Assembly: GCA_963205315.1 (NCBI GenBank)
Contig: CAUJIO010000022.1
Coordinates: forward strand, 1 to 64,000
Direction: 5' to 3'
DNA length: 64,000 nucleotides
Source: Pseudomonadota bacterium
GTDB lineage: Bacteria > Pseudomonadota > Alphaproteobacteria > Rhizobiales > Aestuariivirgaceae
Shown here: positions 53,746 through 62,659 of the stretch, in pieces
Numbering within the stretch: the first letter of the stretch is position 1
How the letters are laid out: each line of letters begins with the position of its first letter
The notes under the pieces: model-generated
Told to the model about the DNA's origin: nothing
Databases searched by the model: none
Seen by the model: the letters and a program-made list of their open reading frames with translations, nothing else
Program-made: the position numbers and the translations under genes

Positions 53746-56700
53746 ATGAAGGTGTGGAAATCTCCGGTTTTCTATTTCGGAATCTTGCTGGTGATGGTCA
53801 TCGCCGGCCTGCTGTCGGCGCCCTATGTGATCGACTGGAACAGCTATCGCGCCGATCTCGAGGCCTATGGCAAGAAGCTCACAGGCAGGCCGGTCAAGAT
53901 CGAGGGACCGGTTTCGGTGCAGCTGTTTCCCTGGCCGAAGCTGGCCGCTGAAAACGTCAGCCTTGCCAATCCCCCCGGACTTGACGCTGCAGAATTCGCC
54001 CATGCAGATCGCATCGTCGTCAGAATGACGCTGGCCGGACTGGCGCGCGGCGGCATCGATGTTCAGAGCGTCGATATCGAAGGCCCGTCAGTGCATTTCG
54101 AACGTCTCGCCACGGGCGAGGGCAACTGGCAATTCCAGCCTGCCGCCGATCTGATCAAGAGCGATGTCCTGTCACGCGTCAGCCTTGACCAGATCAGGCT
54201 GCAGGACGGCACCGTGACCTTCAGCGACAGGCGGCGCGGCGAAACCTTCCGCCTTGACGATGTCAACGCATCTGTGACGTCGCCCGGCATCACCGGCCCA
54301 TGGCGCTTGCGGGCTTTGGCGTTGCATGACGACCGGTCCGTCGACATCTCGCTGTCCACCGGCATCTGGACGGCGTCCGACCCGTTCCGCTTCGGCTTGC
54401 GGGTGGCAGCCGCCGACGGTTCGGGGCTGGTGTTTTCTTTCGACGGAACCACCGACGGCAGCCAGGCCCAGGGCGAACTGCGTATTGAACCTGCGACGAC
54501 CGACGACGGAAAGGGCGATGCCGAGGGCAAGGTGAGGCCCTTGGTCATGACGTCGAAGGTCGATGCCACTTTCGATCAGATCAATATGCAGGCACTGGAA
54601 ATTGCGCCGCAGGATCCGAAGCAGGGCGGTGCGGTTACCACAGGCTCCGCCAGCTTCAAGCTTGGACAGCACATCGATGCAAAGGCCGATCTCAAGTCGG
54701 CGATGCTCGATCTCGACGAGCTTGCCGGTGCCAAGAGCCGGACGCTGCTGCGCGAGGCCGGAAGCCTGGCGCTGGCCGACAGCCTCCTCCGGTTGCTCCC
54801 CTCTGACATGAGTCTGGCTGGATCCGTATCGGTGAGCGCACTGAAGACCGGCGGCGAGACGCTCGAGAACGTCAGGCTGGCCGTTGAAGCCGATAGCAAT
54901 GCGCTGCGTATCAAGGAGTTTTCCACCGGCTTGCCGGGGCGGTCACAAATGCTGTTCAAGGGAATTTACTTCCCCGGCGCACAAGGCGCCGAGATTGCCG
55001 GCGAACTGGCCGTCGAGGCCAGTGATCTGAGGCAGCTGGTACAATGGCTCTGGCCCGAGGCGCGGGCGTCAATTGCCTCGCTGTGGACTGGCAGCCGCGG
55101 CCGCTTCAAGCTTCAGACCGACCTCAGCATCACGGCAGCACGTCTGCACTTCAGCAAGGCGCAATACGAACTCGACGGGGAACAGGGAACCGCGGCCCTC
55201 TCGGTGACACCGGCTGGCCGCGGCGCAGTCGACCTGCGGATCGATGGCAATCGAATCGATATCGACAATTACATGCCGCAGGGCGTGTCGGCGCTCTCCG
55301 CAGCCGCTTCGCAAGGCGCGGGTGGTCTGGCGGCGATGCTGTTGCCGCGCGCCGACGCACCTGATTTGAGGCTCACCGTGCAGACGGCCGGGCTCGTCCT
55401 CAATGGCGTCACGGCCTCCGACGTGGTGGTCGATCTGGCGTCCGGCGCCAACGGACTTGATCTTCGGGCACTGGAGATCGGTTCGGTCGGCGGAGCGAAG
55501 CTGCAGGCCACCGGACTTATCCTGGACAATGGCAAGGGTGCGGATGGTTCGATCGGCCTGCAGGTCAATGCCGATGACCCGCGCGAACTGTTGCGCCTGC
55601 TCGGACTGATCCATGGCGACAGTTACCCCGCATGGGCCTCAAGTCTTGGTCCGGCTGCGGTCAAGGGCACCTTTGGTGTCAAGCCGGATGACATGGGCTC
55701 GGCGGTGAGCTTCGGGTTGGAAGGCACAGCCGGAGCGATGCGCTTCAACGGCAGCGGCAGCATCGGCCCGCAGCTCGATATTGCTGGCGAGATGGTGATC
55801 ACCTCGCCCACCTCCGGACCGATGGCGGGTCTGCTCGGACTCGTGCCCATGGCCGACGATGACCTGCCGGCGCGCGTCTCGTTCAAGGCCGCCGGAACCG
55901 CCAAGGATGGCTTCATGGCGGATGCCGCGATGCAGGTTTTCGGCGCGCGGCTGGACTATCGCGGCAGCGTCAATCCGTTCAGCCCCGGCTATGGTGTGGA
56001 TGGCACGCTGGCCCTGCGGTCTACGGATGTGACGCAGCTGCTTGCCGCCTCCGGCATGCCGCATCAGCTTGGACCCGGGGCAGTTCTGGTGGTTGACAGC
56101 GGCATTGCCAGTTCCGCCACGGGTTGGAAACTTCCGAACGTGACGGGCCGCCTCAACGAGGCCAAATTCAATGCTTCGCTTGAGGTGACGCCAGAGTTGC
56201 GCGTGAACGGTCAGGTCGAGACGGGTGCATTGTCGCTGCCTGATGTGCTGGCACCGGTCTTCCTGAGTTGGACGGGAGCTGGTCCCGATCTCGAAACGGC
56301 TTTCGCCGCCCGGCTGCCGTTCGGCCTCACAGGTGAATTCTGGCTGAGGCCGAATACGCTACAGGTGCATCAGCATTTCGCGGCGAGCGATGCCGAGGTC
56401 GGCATCGTCGCGACTCCCGATGAAATCAATCTGGCGCTCTTCGGCAAGGATCAGCTGGGGCGCGGGGTGAAAATCGGGCTCACCTCGCGCGGCACCGATT
56501 CGAGCCGCAAGCTCTCCGGCCGTCTTACTATCCCGGTGGATCTGTCGACGCAGCTGCTCCTGACCAATGGGTCGCCGGTGGCCTCCGGCGTCGGTGCCAT
56601 CGATATCAGTTTCGAAGGCGAAGGACGCAGCACCGGCGGGGCTCTCGCCGGACTTCGCGGCAGCGGCGCCTACGGGTTTGAGGACTTCCGCGTCATTGGA

Positions 56701-57501
56701 CTTTCGCCGCAGGCCTTCGGACAGGCTTTGGCCGAGGCCAAGGATGCCACGGGCATTACCAAGGCCTTCGATGCCTTGCGTGGCGGCGAAGGCTTGGCCT
56801 TCGGCAAGATCAGTGGCTCGATCACCATGGCCAATGGCGAGGTCGGATTCCTGCCGTTCGGCATCAAGACGCCGGACGCCGACGTCATGGTCAAGACCGT
56901 GGCGGAGCTGGCACTGGGTCAGATCGACGCCGAAATTTCGGTGCAACTCAAAGCGCGCGCCGATCTGCCGGCGATGAGTGTCTCCTATGTTGGCCCCCCG
57001 GCTGCCCTGGCGCGCAGCGAAGACAATTCCGAGATTTCGACCAAGCTCGGCGTCGCCATCATGCAGAAGGGCATCGATGAACTTGAACGGCTGCAGCAGG
57101 AGCAGAAGCGCCTGGCTGAGCAGGAAGAAAAGCAACGCATCGAGGACGAGGCCCGCCTCGCGGCCTATTATGCCCAGCGCGATGAGCTGCTGCTGCGCAA
57201 GCGTGAGCTCAAGGTCCATTCCGAGATGCGCGTCGTCGAGGCCGAGCGCCTGCGCCAGTTGCTCGAAGAAGAACGAGCAGCCAATGCGGAGATCAACAAG
57301 AGCGAAATGAAGCAGAGGCTGCGCGAGATCCGCGTCTTCAAGCGGCTGGCGCGGCTGACATCGGCCGTAACGCCGCCGGCGAAACCTGCTGCAGCAAAGC
57401 CAAGGCCGGAGCCGCAGCTTCGCGGACCTGTCGTGCTGGCAAAGCCTGAAGGTGCCCCCTTGGTAATCTCCCCGCCGCCGGGCGACTCGCCGTCGCAGTA
57501 G
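53746..57501 (+). CDS. AsmA-family envelope protein with a C-terminal coiled coil
   Basis: 1251 aa. An N-terminal membrane anchor (SPVFYFGILLVMVIAGLL) and AsmA start (YVIDWNSYRADLEAYGKKLT, GRPVKIEGPVSVQLFPWPK), then a very long strand-repeat periplasmic region and the AsmA_2-like end near residue 1080. AsmA-like proteins are bridge-type lipid carriers between inner and outer membranes. The last 170 residues are unusual: a charged coiled coil rich in Glu, Arg and Gln (about 1105-1205) and a Pro/Ala-rich tail. It converges on the RHH gene seven bases after its stop. Confidence 0.9.
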   Translation: MKVWKSPVFYFGILLVMVIAGLLSAPYVIDWNSYRADLEAYGKKLTGRPVKIEGPVSVQLFPWPKLAAENVSLANPPGLDAAEFAHADRIVVRMTLAGLARGGIDVQSVDIEGPSVHFERLATGEGNWQFQPAADLIKSDVLSRVSLDQIRLQDGTVTFSDRRRGETFRLDDVNASVTSPGITGPWRLRALALHDDRSVDISLSTGIWTASDPFRFGLRVAAADGSGLVFSFDGTTDGSQAQGELRIEPATTDDGKGDAEGKVRPLVMTSKVDATFDQINMQALEIAPQDPKQGGAVTTGSASFKLGQHIDAKADLKSAMLDLDELAGAKSRTLLREAGSLALADSLLRLLPSDMSLAGSVSVSALKTGGETLENVRLAVEADSNALRIKEFSTGLPGRSQMLFKGIYFPGAQGAEIAGELAVEASDLRQLVQWLWPEARASIASLWTGSRGRFKLQTDLSITAARLHFSKAQYELDGEQGTAALSVTPAGRGAVDLRIDGNRIDIDNYMPQGVSALSAAASQGAGGLAAMLLPRADAPDLRLTVQTAGLVLNGVTASDVVVDLASGANGLDLRALEIGSVGGAKLQATGLILDNGKGADGSIGLQVNADDPRELLRLLGLIHGDSYPAWASSLGPAAVKGTFGVKPDDMGSAVSFGLEGTAGAMRFNGSGSIGPQLDIAGEMVITSPTSGPMAGLLGLVPMADDDLPARVSFKAAGTAKDGFMADAAMQVFGARLDYRGSVNPFSPGYGVDGTLALRSTDVTQLLAASGMPHQLGPGAVLVVDSGIASSATGWKLPNVTGRLNEAKFNASLEVTPELRVNGQVETGALSLPDVLAPVFLSWTGAGPDLETAFAARLPFGLTGEFWLRPNTLQVHQHFAASDAEVGIVATPDEINLALFGKDQLGRGVKIGLTSRGTDSSRKLSGRLTIPVDLSTQLLLTNGSPVASGVGAIDISFEGEGRSTGGALAGLRGSGAYGFEDFRVIGLSPQAFGQALAEAKDATGITKAFDALRGGEGLAFGKISGSITMANGEVGFLPFGIKTPDADVMVKTVAELALGQIDAEISVQLKARADLPAMSVSYVGPPAALARSEDNSEISTKLGVAIMQKGIDELERLQQEQKRLAEQEEKQRIEDEARLAAYYAQRDELLLRKRELKVHSEMRVVEAERLRQLLEEERAANAEINKSEMKQRLREIRVFKRLARLTSAVTPPAKPAAAKPRPEPQLRGPVVLAKPEGAPLVISPPPGDSPSQ

Positions 57502-57508
57502 CCCCGGC

Positions 57509-57727
57509 TCAGTTTGGCCGCGCAGCAGCGGCCGCGAGCAACCACACCCGGATGGCGCTCGACAGATTGCGGCCGCCCCGCGATTGATCGATCTCGGAGA
57601 CAAGAGCGGCAACCGACTGGTTGCGCCTTGAGGCTTCGGCCTGCAAGGCCGTCCAGAATTCGGGCTCCAGCGACAGCGAGGTGCGATGCCCGGCGATGGT
57701 GAGCGAGCGCTTCAGATCACCCGCCAT
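57509..57727 (-). CDS. Ribbon-helix-helix domain protein (RHH_4 type)
   Basis: 72 aa from the ATG at 57727, which overlaps the DUF4169 stop (TGATG). The strand RTSLSLEPEFW and two helices (ALQAEASRRNQSVAALVSEI, LSSAIRVWLLAAA) fit the ribbon-helix-helix family PF13467, a predicted DNA-binding fold. Last gene of the fumC-DUF4169-RHH operon, a recurrent Rhizobiales arrangement. Targets are unknown. Confidence 0.82.
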   Translation of the reverse strand: MAGDLKRSLTIAGHRTSLSLEPEFWTALQAEASRRNQSVAALVSEIDQSRGGRNLSSAIRVWLLAAAAARPN

Positions 57728-57903
57728 CACTCCTCGCGCTTGTGGCCGTCGAGGTCTTTCGCCAGCTTCTGCCGCTCAACGTCCGTCAGGGCCTTCTCCG
57801 CCTTCTTGCGGCCGAACTTCGCACGATTTTCCGCCGCCTGGTCTTCCTTCACGGCGCGATCCTTGCGCTTGCGGTGGAGTTTCAGGTTGACGACGTCGCC
57901 CAT
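57727..57903 (-). CDS. DUF4169 family small basic protein
   Basis: 58 aa, read directly from the minus strand: it starts MGDVVNLKLHRKRKDRAVK and ends DLDGHKREE. The N-terminal (M)xxVVNLxxxRKxK pattern and the AENRAKFGRKKAEK segment are characteristic of DUF4169. It is highly charged and probably helical. Its ATG is one base after the fumC stop and its TGA overlaps the RHH start, so the three are co-translated. Function unknown. Confidence 0.85.
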   Translation of the reverse strand: MGDVVNLKLHRKRKDRAVKEDQAAENRAKFGRKKAEKALTDVERQKLAKDLDGHKREE

Positions 57904-57904
57904 G

Positions 57905-59293
57905 CTATTTCGGCCCGATCATGTCCTCGGGCCGCACGATACGGTCGAAGTCGTCGGCATCGATCCCATCCTTGACGGCCTCGGTCCGCAAGGTCGTGCC
58001 GTTCTTATGCGCGGTCTTGGCGATCTTGGCCGCACGGTCATAGCCATATTTGGGCGCCAGTGCGGTGACCAACATCAGCGAGCGGCCGAGGGCTTCGGCG
58101 ATATTGTCCTCGCGCGCCTCGATGCCCACGACGCAATTGTCGGTGAAACTCACCGCCGCATCGGCCATCAGCCGCACCGACTGCAGAAAATTGTAGGCCA
58201 TCACCGGATTGAAGACGTTGAGTTCGAAGTGTCCCGATGCACCGGCAAATGTGAGCGCCGCGTGGTTTCCGAAGATCTGTACACAGACCATCGTCAGGGC
58301 TTCGCATTGGGTCGGATTGACCTTGCCCGGCAAGCACGAAGAGCCAGGCTCATTCTCGGGGAGCGACAGTTCGCCGAGGCCCGAGCGTGGGCCCGAGCCC
58401 AGGAAGCGGATGTCGTTGGCGATCTTGAAGAGGGAGGCTGCGACCGTGTTGATCGCACCGTGGCTCATCACCATCGCGTCATGCGCGGCCAGCGCCTCGA
58501 ACTTGTTGGGAGCCGTTGTGAATTTCATGGCCGTGATGGCGGCGATCCGGTCGGCCACCATCTCGGCAAAGCCCACGGGCGCGTTGAGGCCGGTCCCGAC
58601 CGCCGTGCCGCCCTGTGCCAGTTCCATCAGCATCGGCATGGTCTGCTCGATGCGGGCGATGCCGTTCTCGACTTGCCTGGCATAGCCGGAGAATTCCTGG
58701 CCGAGCGTCAATGGCGTCGCATCCTGTGTGTGGGTGCGGCCGATCTTGATGATCGACTTCCATTGCATCGCCTTGTCGTTCAGCGCATTGCGAAGCTTTT
58801 GCAAGGCCGGAAGTAGCCGATGGTGGATTTCCTCGGCGCAGGCCACATGCATCGCCGTCGGGTAGGTGTCGTTCGACGACTGGCTCATGTTGACGTGATC
58901 GTTGGGATGCACCGGCTTCTTGGAGCCCATTTCGCCGCCCAGCATTTCGATGGCGCGGTTGGAGATCACCTCGTTGGCATTCATGTTGGACTGGGTGCCG
59001 GAGCCTGTCTGCCAGACGACGAGCGGGAAGTGATCGTCGAGCTTGCCCTCGATGACTTCCTGGGCAGCCTTGACGATGGTCTCGCCAATCTTCGGATCAA
59101 GCCGTCCCAGGGCCATGTTGGCTTCGGCCGCGGCGCGTTTGACGATGCCGAGCGCACGCACAACGGGCTTCGGCTGCCGTTCCCAGCCAATCTTGAAATT
59201 GCCGATCGAGCGTTGTGCCTGGGCGCCCCAGTAGCGGCTGGCATCAACCTCGATGGGGCCAAATGTGTCGGTCTCAATGCGAGTCTTGGTCAT
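57905..59293 (-). CDS. fumC: Class II fumarate hydratase
   Basis: 462 aa from the ATG at 59293, preceded by AGGA; longer in-frame readings upstream are rejected because [21 protein letters not shown] is the family N-terminus. Motifs: [60 protein letters not shown] and the signature [11 protein letters not shown] (usually GSSIMPGKVNP). It hydrates fumarate to malate in the TCA cycle. Upstream of DUF4169 and RHH genes in one operon. Confidence 0.96.
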   Translation of the reverse strand: MTKTRIETDTFGPIEVDASRYWGAQAQRSIGNFKIGWERQPKPVVRALGIVKRAAAEANMALGRLDPKIGETIVKAAQEVIEGKLDDHFPLVVWQTGSGTQSNMNANEVISNRAIEMLGGEMGSKKPVHPNDHVNMSQSSNDTYPTAMHVACAEEIHHRLLPALQKLRNALNDKAMQWKSIIKIGRTHTQDATPLTLGQEFSGYARQVENGIARIEQTMPMLMELAQGGTAVGTGLNAPVGFAEMVADRIAAITAMKFTTAPNKFEALAAHDAMVMSHGAINTVAASLFKIANDIRFLGSGPRSGLGELSLPENEPGSSCLPGKVNPTQCEALTMVCVQIFGNHAALTFAGASGHFELNVFNPVMAYNFLQSVRLMADAAVSFTDNCVVGIEAREDNIAEALGRSLMLVTALAPKYGYDRAAKIAKTAHKNGTTLRTEAVKDGIDADDFDRIVRPEDMIGPK

Positions 59294-59387
59294 GGCAAAA
59301 TCCTGTCCGGCGTCTTGCGGTTTCGATCTGGCGGGCTGATTATCACTTCCCAATCCCTGCCGCCAGTCAGACGGAAGTTGACCAGAC

Positions 59388-60572
59388 ATGCTGAAGAAAA
59401 TGCCGCGCGGCGTATGGATGCTGGGCTTCGTCAGCCTGTTCATGGATGTGTCGTCCGAAATGACGCATGCGGTGCTGCCGCTGTTCGTGGTCGGCACATT
59501 GGGGGCGAGTGCGGCGCTGCTGGGCCTACTCGAAGGCATCGCGGAAGCCACGGCACAGATCTCGAAACTGTTCTCAGGCGTATTGAGCGACCGCTGGCGA
59601 AACCGGAAGCGCATGGCGTTGTTGGGTTATGGCATGGCGGCCGTGGTAAAACCGCTGTTTCCGCTGGCCACGAATGTGACCGCGGTGTTCGCGGCTCGCT
59701 TTGCCGACCGCGTCGGCAAGGGCATCCGCGGGGCGCCGCGCGATGCGATGGTGGCAGACATCGCGCCGGCCGAGCTGCGGGGAGCCGCCTTCGGGCTTCG
59801 CCAGTCGCTGGACACGGTGGGCGCGTTTGCCGGGCCGCTGATCGCCATCGGACTGATGGTGCTGCTCAGCATGGATCTGCGCATGGTCATGTGGGTGGCT
59901 TGCGTTCCGGCGCTGTTCGCCGTGCTCATTCTGGCAATCGGCGTGGAGGAGCCGCCGCATCGCGAAACCGGAGAACGCAAACCGGGCTTCGATCTCCGCA
60001 CCGCATCGTCGCTGGGAAGCGCCTTCTGGCAGGTGACCGCCATCGGCGCGGCGATGATGATGGCGCGATTCTCGGAAGCCTTCCTCGTGCTGAAGGCCTC
60101 CGCCTCGGGGCTTTCAAATGCCTGGGTGCCGCTGATCATGGTGGTGATGAGCGTTGTCTATTCGCTGTCGTCATATCCCGCCGGCGTCTTGTCGGATCGC
60201 ATTGGCCGGCGCGGGCTTCTGGTCGCAGGCCTCGTCATGCTGGTGGCGGCCGACGTCGTGCTGGCTTTCGGCACGTCGATCCCGGCTGCACTTCTCGGCG
60301 TCGCCTTGTGGGGGCTGCACATGGGATTGACGCAAGGCGGGTTGTCGAGCCTGGTGGCCGATACCGCTCCGGCCGGGCTGCGCGGCACGGCCTTCGGTGT
60401 CTTCAATCTGGCGAGTGGACTGGCCTTGTTGGTAGGCAGCGTGCTGGCTGGCCTGCTGTGGGATTATTCGGGGCCGCAGGCGACATTCCTCTGCGGCGGG
60501 GCCTTCGCCATTGTGACGTTGATCGGCCTAGCGTGGATAAAGCCTCGCCAGCCAGACCATGCAGAGGCCTGA
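59388..60572 (+). CDS. MFS transporter
   Basis: 394 aa, about 12 transmembrane helices. It starts with [20 protein letters not shown], has the motif-A-like [15 protein letters not shown] in loop 2-3 and [20 protein letters not shown] in the next loop, a pattern of a widespread uncharacterised MFS subgroup. A second motif [15 protein letters not shown], lies in the C-terminal half. Substrate unknown. Its last 45 bases overlap, tail to tail, the coding end of the next MFS gene on the other strand. Confidence 0.85.
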   Translation: MLKKMPRGVWMLGFVSLFMDVSSEMTHAVLPLFVVGTLGASAALLGLLEGIAEATAQISKLFSGVLSDRWRNRKRMALLGYGMAAVVKPLFPLATNVTAVFAARFADRVGKGIRGAPRDAMVADIAPAELRGAAFGLRQSLDTVGAFAGPLIAIGLMVLLSMDLRMVMWVACVPALFAVLILAIGVEEPPHRETGERKPGFDLRTASSLGSAFWQVTAIGAAMMMARFSEAFLVLKASASGLSNAWVPLIMVVMSVVYSLSSYPAGVLSDRIGRRGLLVAGLVMLVAADVVLAFGTSIPAALLGVALWGLHMGLTQGGLSSLVADTAPAGLRGTAFGVFNLASGLALLVGSVLAGLLWDYSGPQATFLCGGAFAIVTLIGLAWIKPRQPDHAEA

Positions 60573-61700
60573 GACAAGTGCCGCGCCGCCGGCGATCATC
60601 AGTGCCGTCTGCGGCGATGTGCGGTCGAGCAGCAGGGCAAAGAGCAGGGGGGCGGCGGCATTGAGCACAAGATTGGGGGCGGCGAGGACGCCAAGCACTT
60701 CGCCATATCCCTTGCGTCCGAAGAGCACCAGCGGGACCGCGCCCTTGGCGATCGTCACCAACCCGTTCGAGGCACCATAGAGGAGGGCGAAGGCCAATCC
60801 TGCCGTCCAGCCGAAGCCACCGATGGCGAAAATTGCAAGTGCCACCGGCAGAAGCCCGAATGCCACGAGGCCAAGTTGCGTGGCCTTCAGCCGCCGCCCC
60901 AGAAGGATCTCGCCGATGCGGCTGGCGACCTGCGAGGGCCCGATCAATGCCGCCATGCCGACAGCGCTGGCCCCCGCAAAGCCAAGCCCTTCGAACAGCG
61001 GTACGACATGGGCAGAGATGGCGGAGAACACCAGGCCGTTGATCGCAATCACGGCGGCAAACAGGGCCATGGATTTCGTCCGGTCGGGTCCGGTCAGCGG
61101 CACGGCATTGTCATTGGCGCCAGCCTCGAGATGGCCTTCGCCGCGCGCGCCCTTCAACACCAGGGCATGGACCGGCAGGCACACGGCAAGATGCAAGACG
61201 GCGTAGACAAGGAGAGCCTGCTGCCAGCCGATGGCTTCCGAGAGATAATGGCTGACCGGCCAAAACACGGTCGAGGCCAGTCCGCCGAACAGGGTCAAGT
61301 AGGAAATGGCGCGCCGGGACTGCGGTCCAGCGATCTGCGCAAGGCTGGCGAAGGCGGCGTCATAGGTCATCAAACGCATGGCGAGCCCAAGCACCAGCCA
61401 GCCTGCGATGTAGGCTGCCGGGTGGGAGATCAGCCCGATCAAGCCGAGACCGACGGCGGCAAGTGCGGAGCCGGTCATCATCAGCTTGCGCCCGCCCTGG
61501 CGATCGATGAAGCGCCCGGCCCAGCGCGAGATCAGCCCGCTGACGAGCAGGGCGGCAGAGAAGGCGCCGAAGATCAGCGCCTTCGACCAGCCCGTCGACA
61601 TCGCGATGTCGGGAGACAGCGCTCCCAATGCGTAATAGGTCGTACCCCAACCGATGATCTGGGTCAGCCCAAGGCCGACGATGACAAGCCAGAGGGGCAT
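60528..61700 (-). CDS. MFS transporter
   Basis: 390 aa from the ATG at 61700, preceded by AAGGA; about 12 transmembrane helices. N-terminal LGLTQIIGWGTTYYALGAL and motif A GRFIDRQGGRKLMM place it among MFS permeases similar to those of unknown or aromatic/organic-acid specificity. Co-oriented seven bases downstream of the PHP phosphoesterase gene, so probably in one operon with it and kup. 3' overlap of 45 bases with the convergent MFS gene. Confidence 0.83.
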   Translation of the reverse strand: MPLWLVIVGLGLTQIIGWGTTYYALGALSPDIAMSTGWSKALIFGAFSAALLVSGLISRWAGRFIDRQGGRKLMMTGSALAAVGLGLIGLISHPAAYIAGWLVLGLAMRLMTYDAAFASLAQIAGPQSRRAISYLTLFGGLASTVFWPVSHYLSEAIGWQQALLVYAVLHLAVCLPVHALVLKGARGEGHLEAGANDNAVPLTGPDRTKSMALFAAVIAINGLVFSAISAHVVPLFEGLGFAGASAVGMAALIGPSQVASRIGEILLGRRLKATQLGLVAFGLLPVALAIFAIGGFGWTAGLAFALLYGASNGLVTIAKGAVPLVLFGRKGYGEVLGVLAAPNLVLNAAAPLLFALLLDRTSPQTALMIAGGAALVSGLCMVWLARLYPR

Positions 61701-61707
61701 GTGGTCC

Positions 61708-62640
61708 TTAACGCAGTTCGTCCCACCAGATGGGATTGCTCCAGGCGCGCTTGCCGGCATTGTCGATCACGACGACGCGGAACCAGGCGCTCTGCTTCTT
61801 CAGCAGCCAGCCTTTTTCCAGTTTTGCCAGATCAAAGCTCGCATCAGTGATGGCGCGGCCATTGCGGATCGCCGTGCGCGAGGTGCCGCACAACACGGTG
61901 ATCGTATCGACCGGCGAGCAGGAAATCGCGATCTCCTTGCCGTTCATCTCGATCGAATGGATCTGCGGTCCCATGCTCGAGTAATACTGTCCGGCTTTCA
62001 ACGCGGTGAGCAGCGCGTCGGGATCGAGACTTTCGGCCTTCACATGCACCCAGCCGCCGAAATGATCGGGCGTCTTGAAATGTGCATCGTCAGTGGCGAA
62101 GGCGGTGAGGCGTTTGCCCTCCGTCAGCAGCTGGTCGGCGAGGTACCAGCCGTCGCCGCGGTCATTCTCGATGGCGCAGCCGTGATTGTAGATTTCCACC
62201 GCATGGGCGCAGTCGATCGCCCGGCCATCCTCGATGGTAAGCTGGGACCAGGCGGGGTGGGCGATACCGATAAAGGCGCCAGCCTCGGCAGCGCGGCGGG
62301 CGATTTGCTCGCCGGTTTCGCCGTCGAGGTTCTTTGGGAAGTCGAGCGGCAGTCCCGCCGCCACGATGTGCCAGAGTTCGCCGACCTGGGTTTCCGGCGC
62401 GTGCAGCTCGGCGCCGATCAACGTGGTGAAATTGTTGGAGCGGAAGGCCCGCGTATCGGCAATCGGGAAATCGAAATTGCCGATGAAATGCTCCGACAAT
62501 TGCATGAAGTCGTAGCCGGCATTCTTGTAGGCCTCGATCACGGCTTGCGGGGCCAAGACGCCATCCGACAGCGTGGAGTGGGTGTGAATATTGCCACGCC
62601 AGAAACGGCCGGCAGTGGAGAAGGGAGCGAGCAGGGTCAT
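61708..62640 (-). CDS. PHP-domain metallophosphoesterase
   Basis: 310 aa. PHP metal motifs: NIHTHSTLSDG (motif 1), LSEHF (motif 2), IGIAHPAWSQL (motif 3) and TDDAHF (motif 4). The C-terminal 100 residues form a beta-rich domain (GPQIHSIEMNGKEIAISCSP). Such stand-alone PHP proteins hydrolyse phosphoesters; the substrate is unknown. It follows kup after 19 bases and precedes the MFS gene by seven. Confidence 0.83.
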   Translation of the reverse strand: MTLLAPFSTAGRFWRGNIHTHSTLSDGVLAPQAVIEAYKNAGYDFMQLSEHFIGNFDFPIADTRAFRSNNFTTLIGAELHAPETQVGELWHIVAAGLPLDFPKNLDGETGEQIARRAAEAGAFIGIAHPAWSQLTIEDGRAIDCAHAVEIYNHGCAIENDRGDGWYLADQLLTEGKRLTAFATDDAHFKTPDHFGGWVHVKAESLDPDALLTALKAGQYYSSMGPQIHSIEMNGKEIAISCSPVDTITVLCGTSRTAIRNGRAITDASFDLAKLEKGWLLKKQSAWFRVVVIDNAGKRAWSNPIWWDELR

Positions 62641-62659
62641 GAGAATTCCTTGAAGCTGA

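Noticed and set aside
58820-60664. 614-codon frame on the plus strand opposite fumC and across the MFS gene
   Set aside because: A shadow of two well-identified genes, with no domain, and composition expected from GC-rich antisense DNA.
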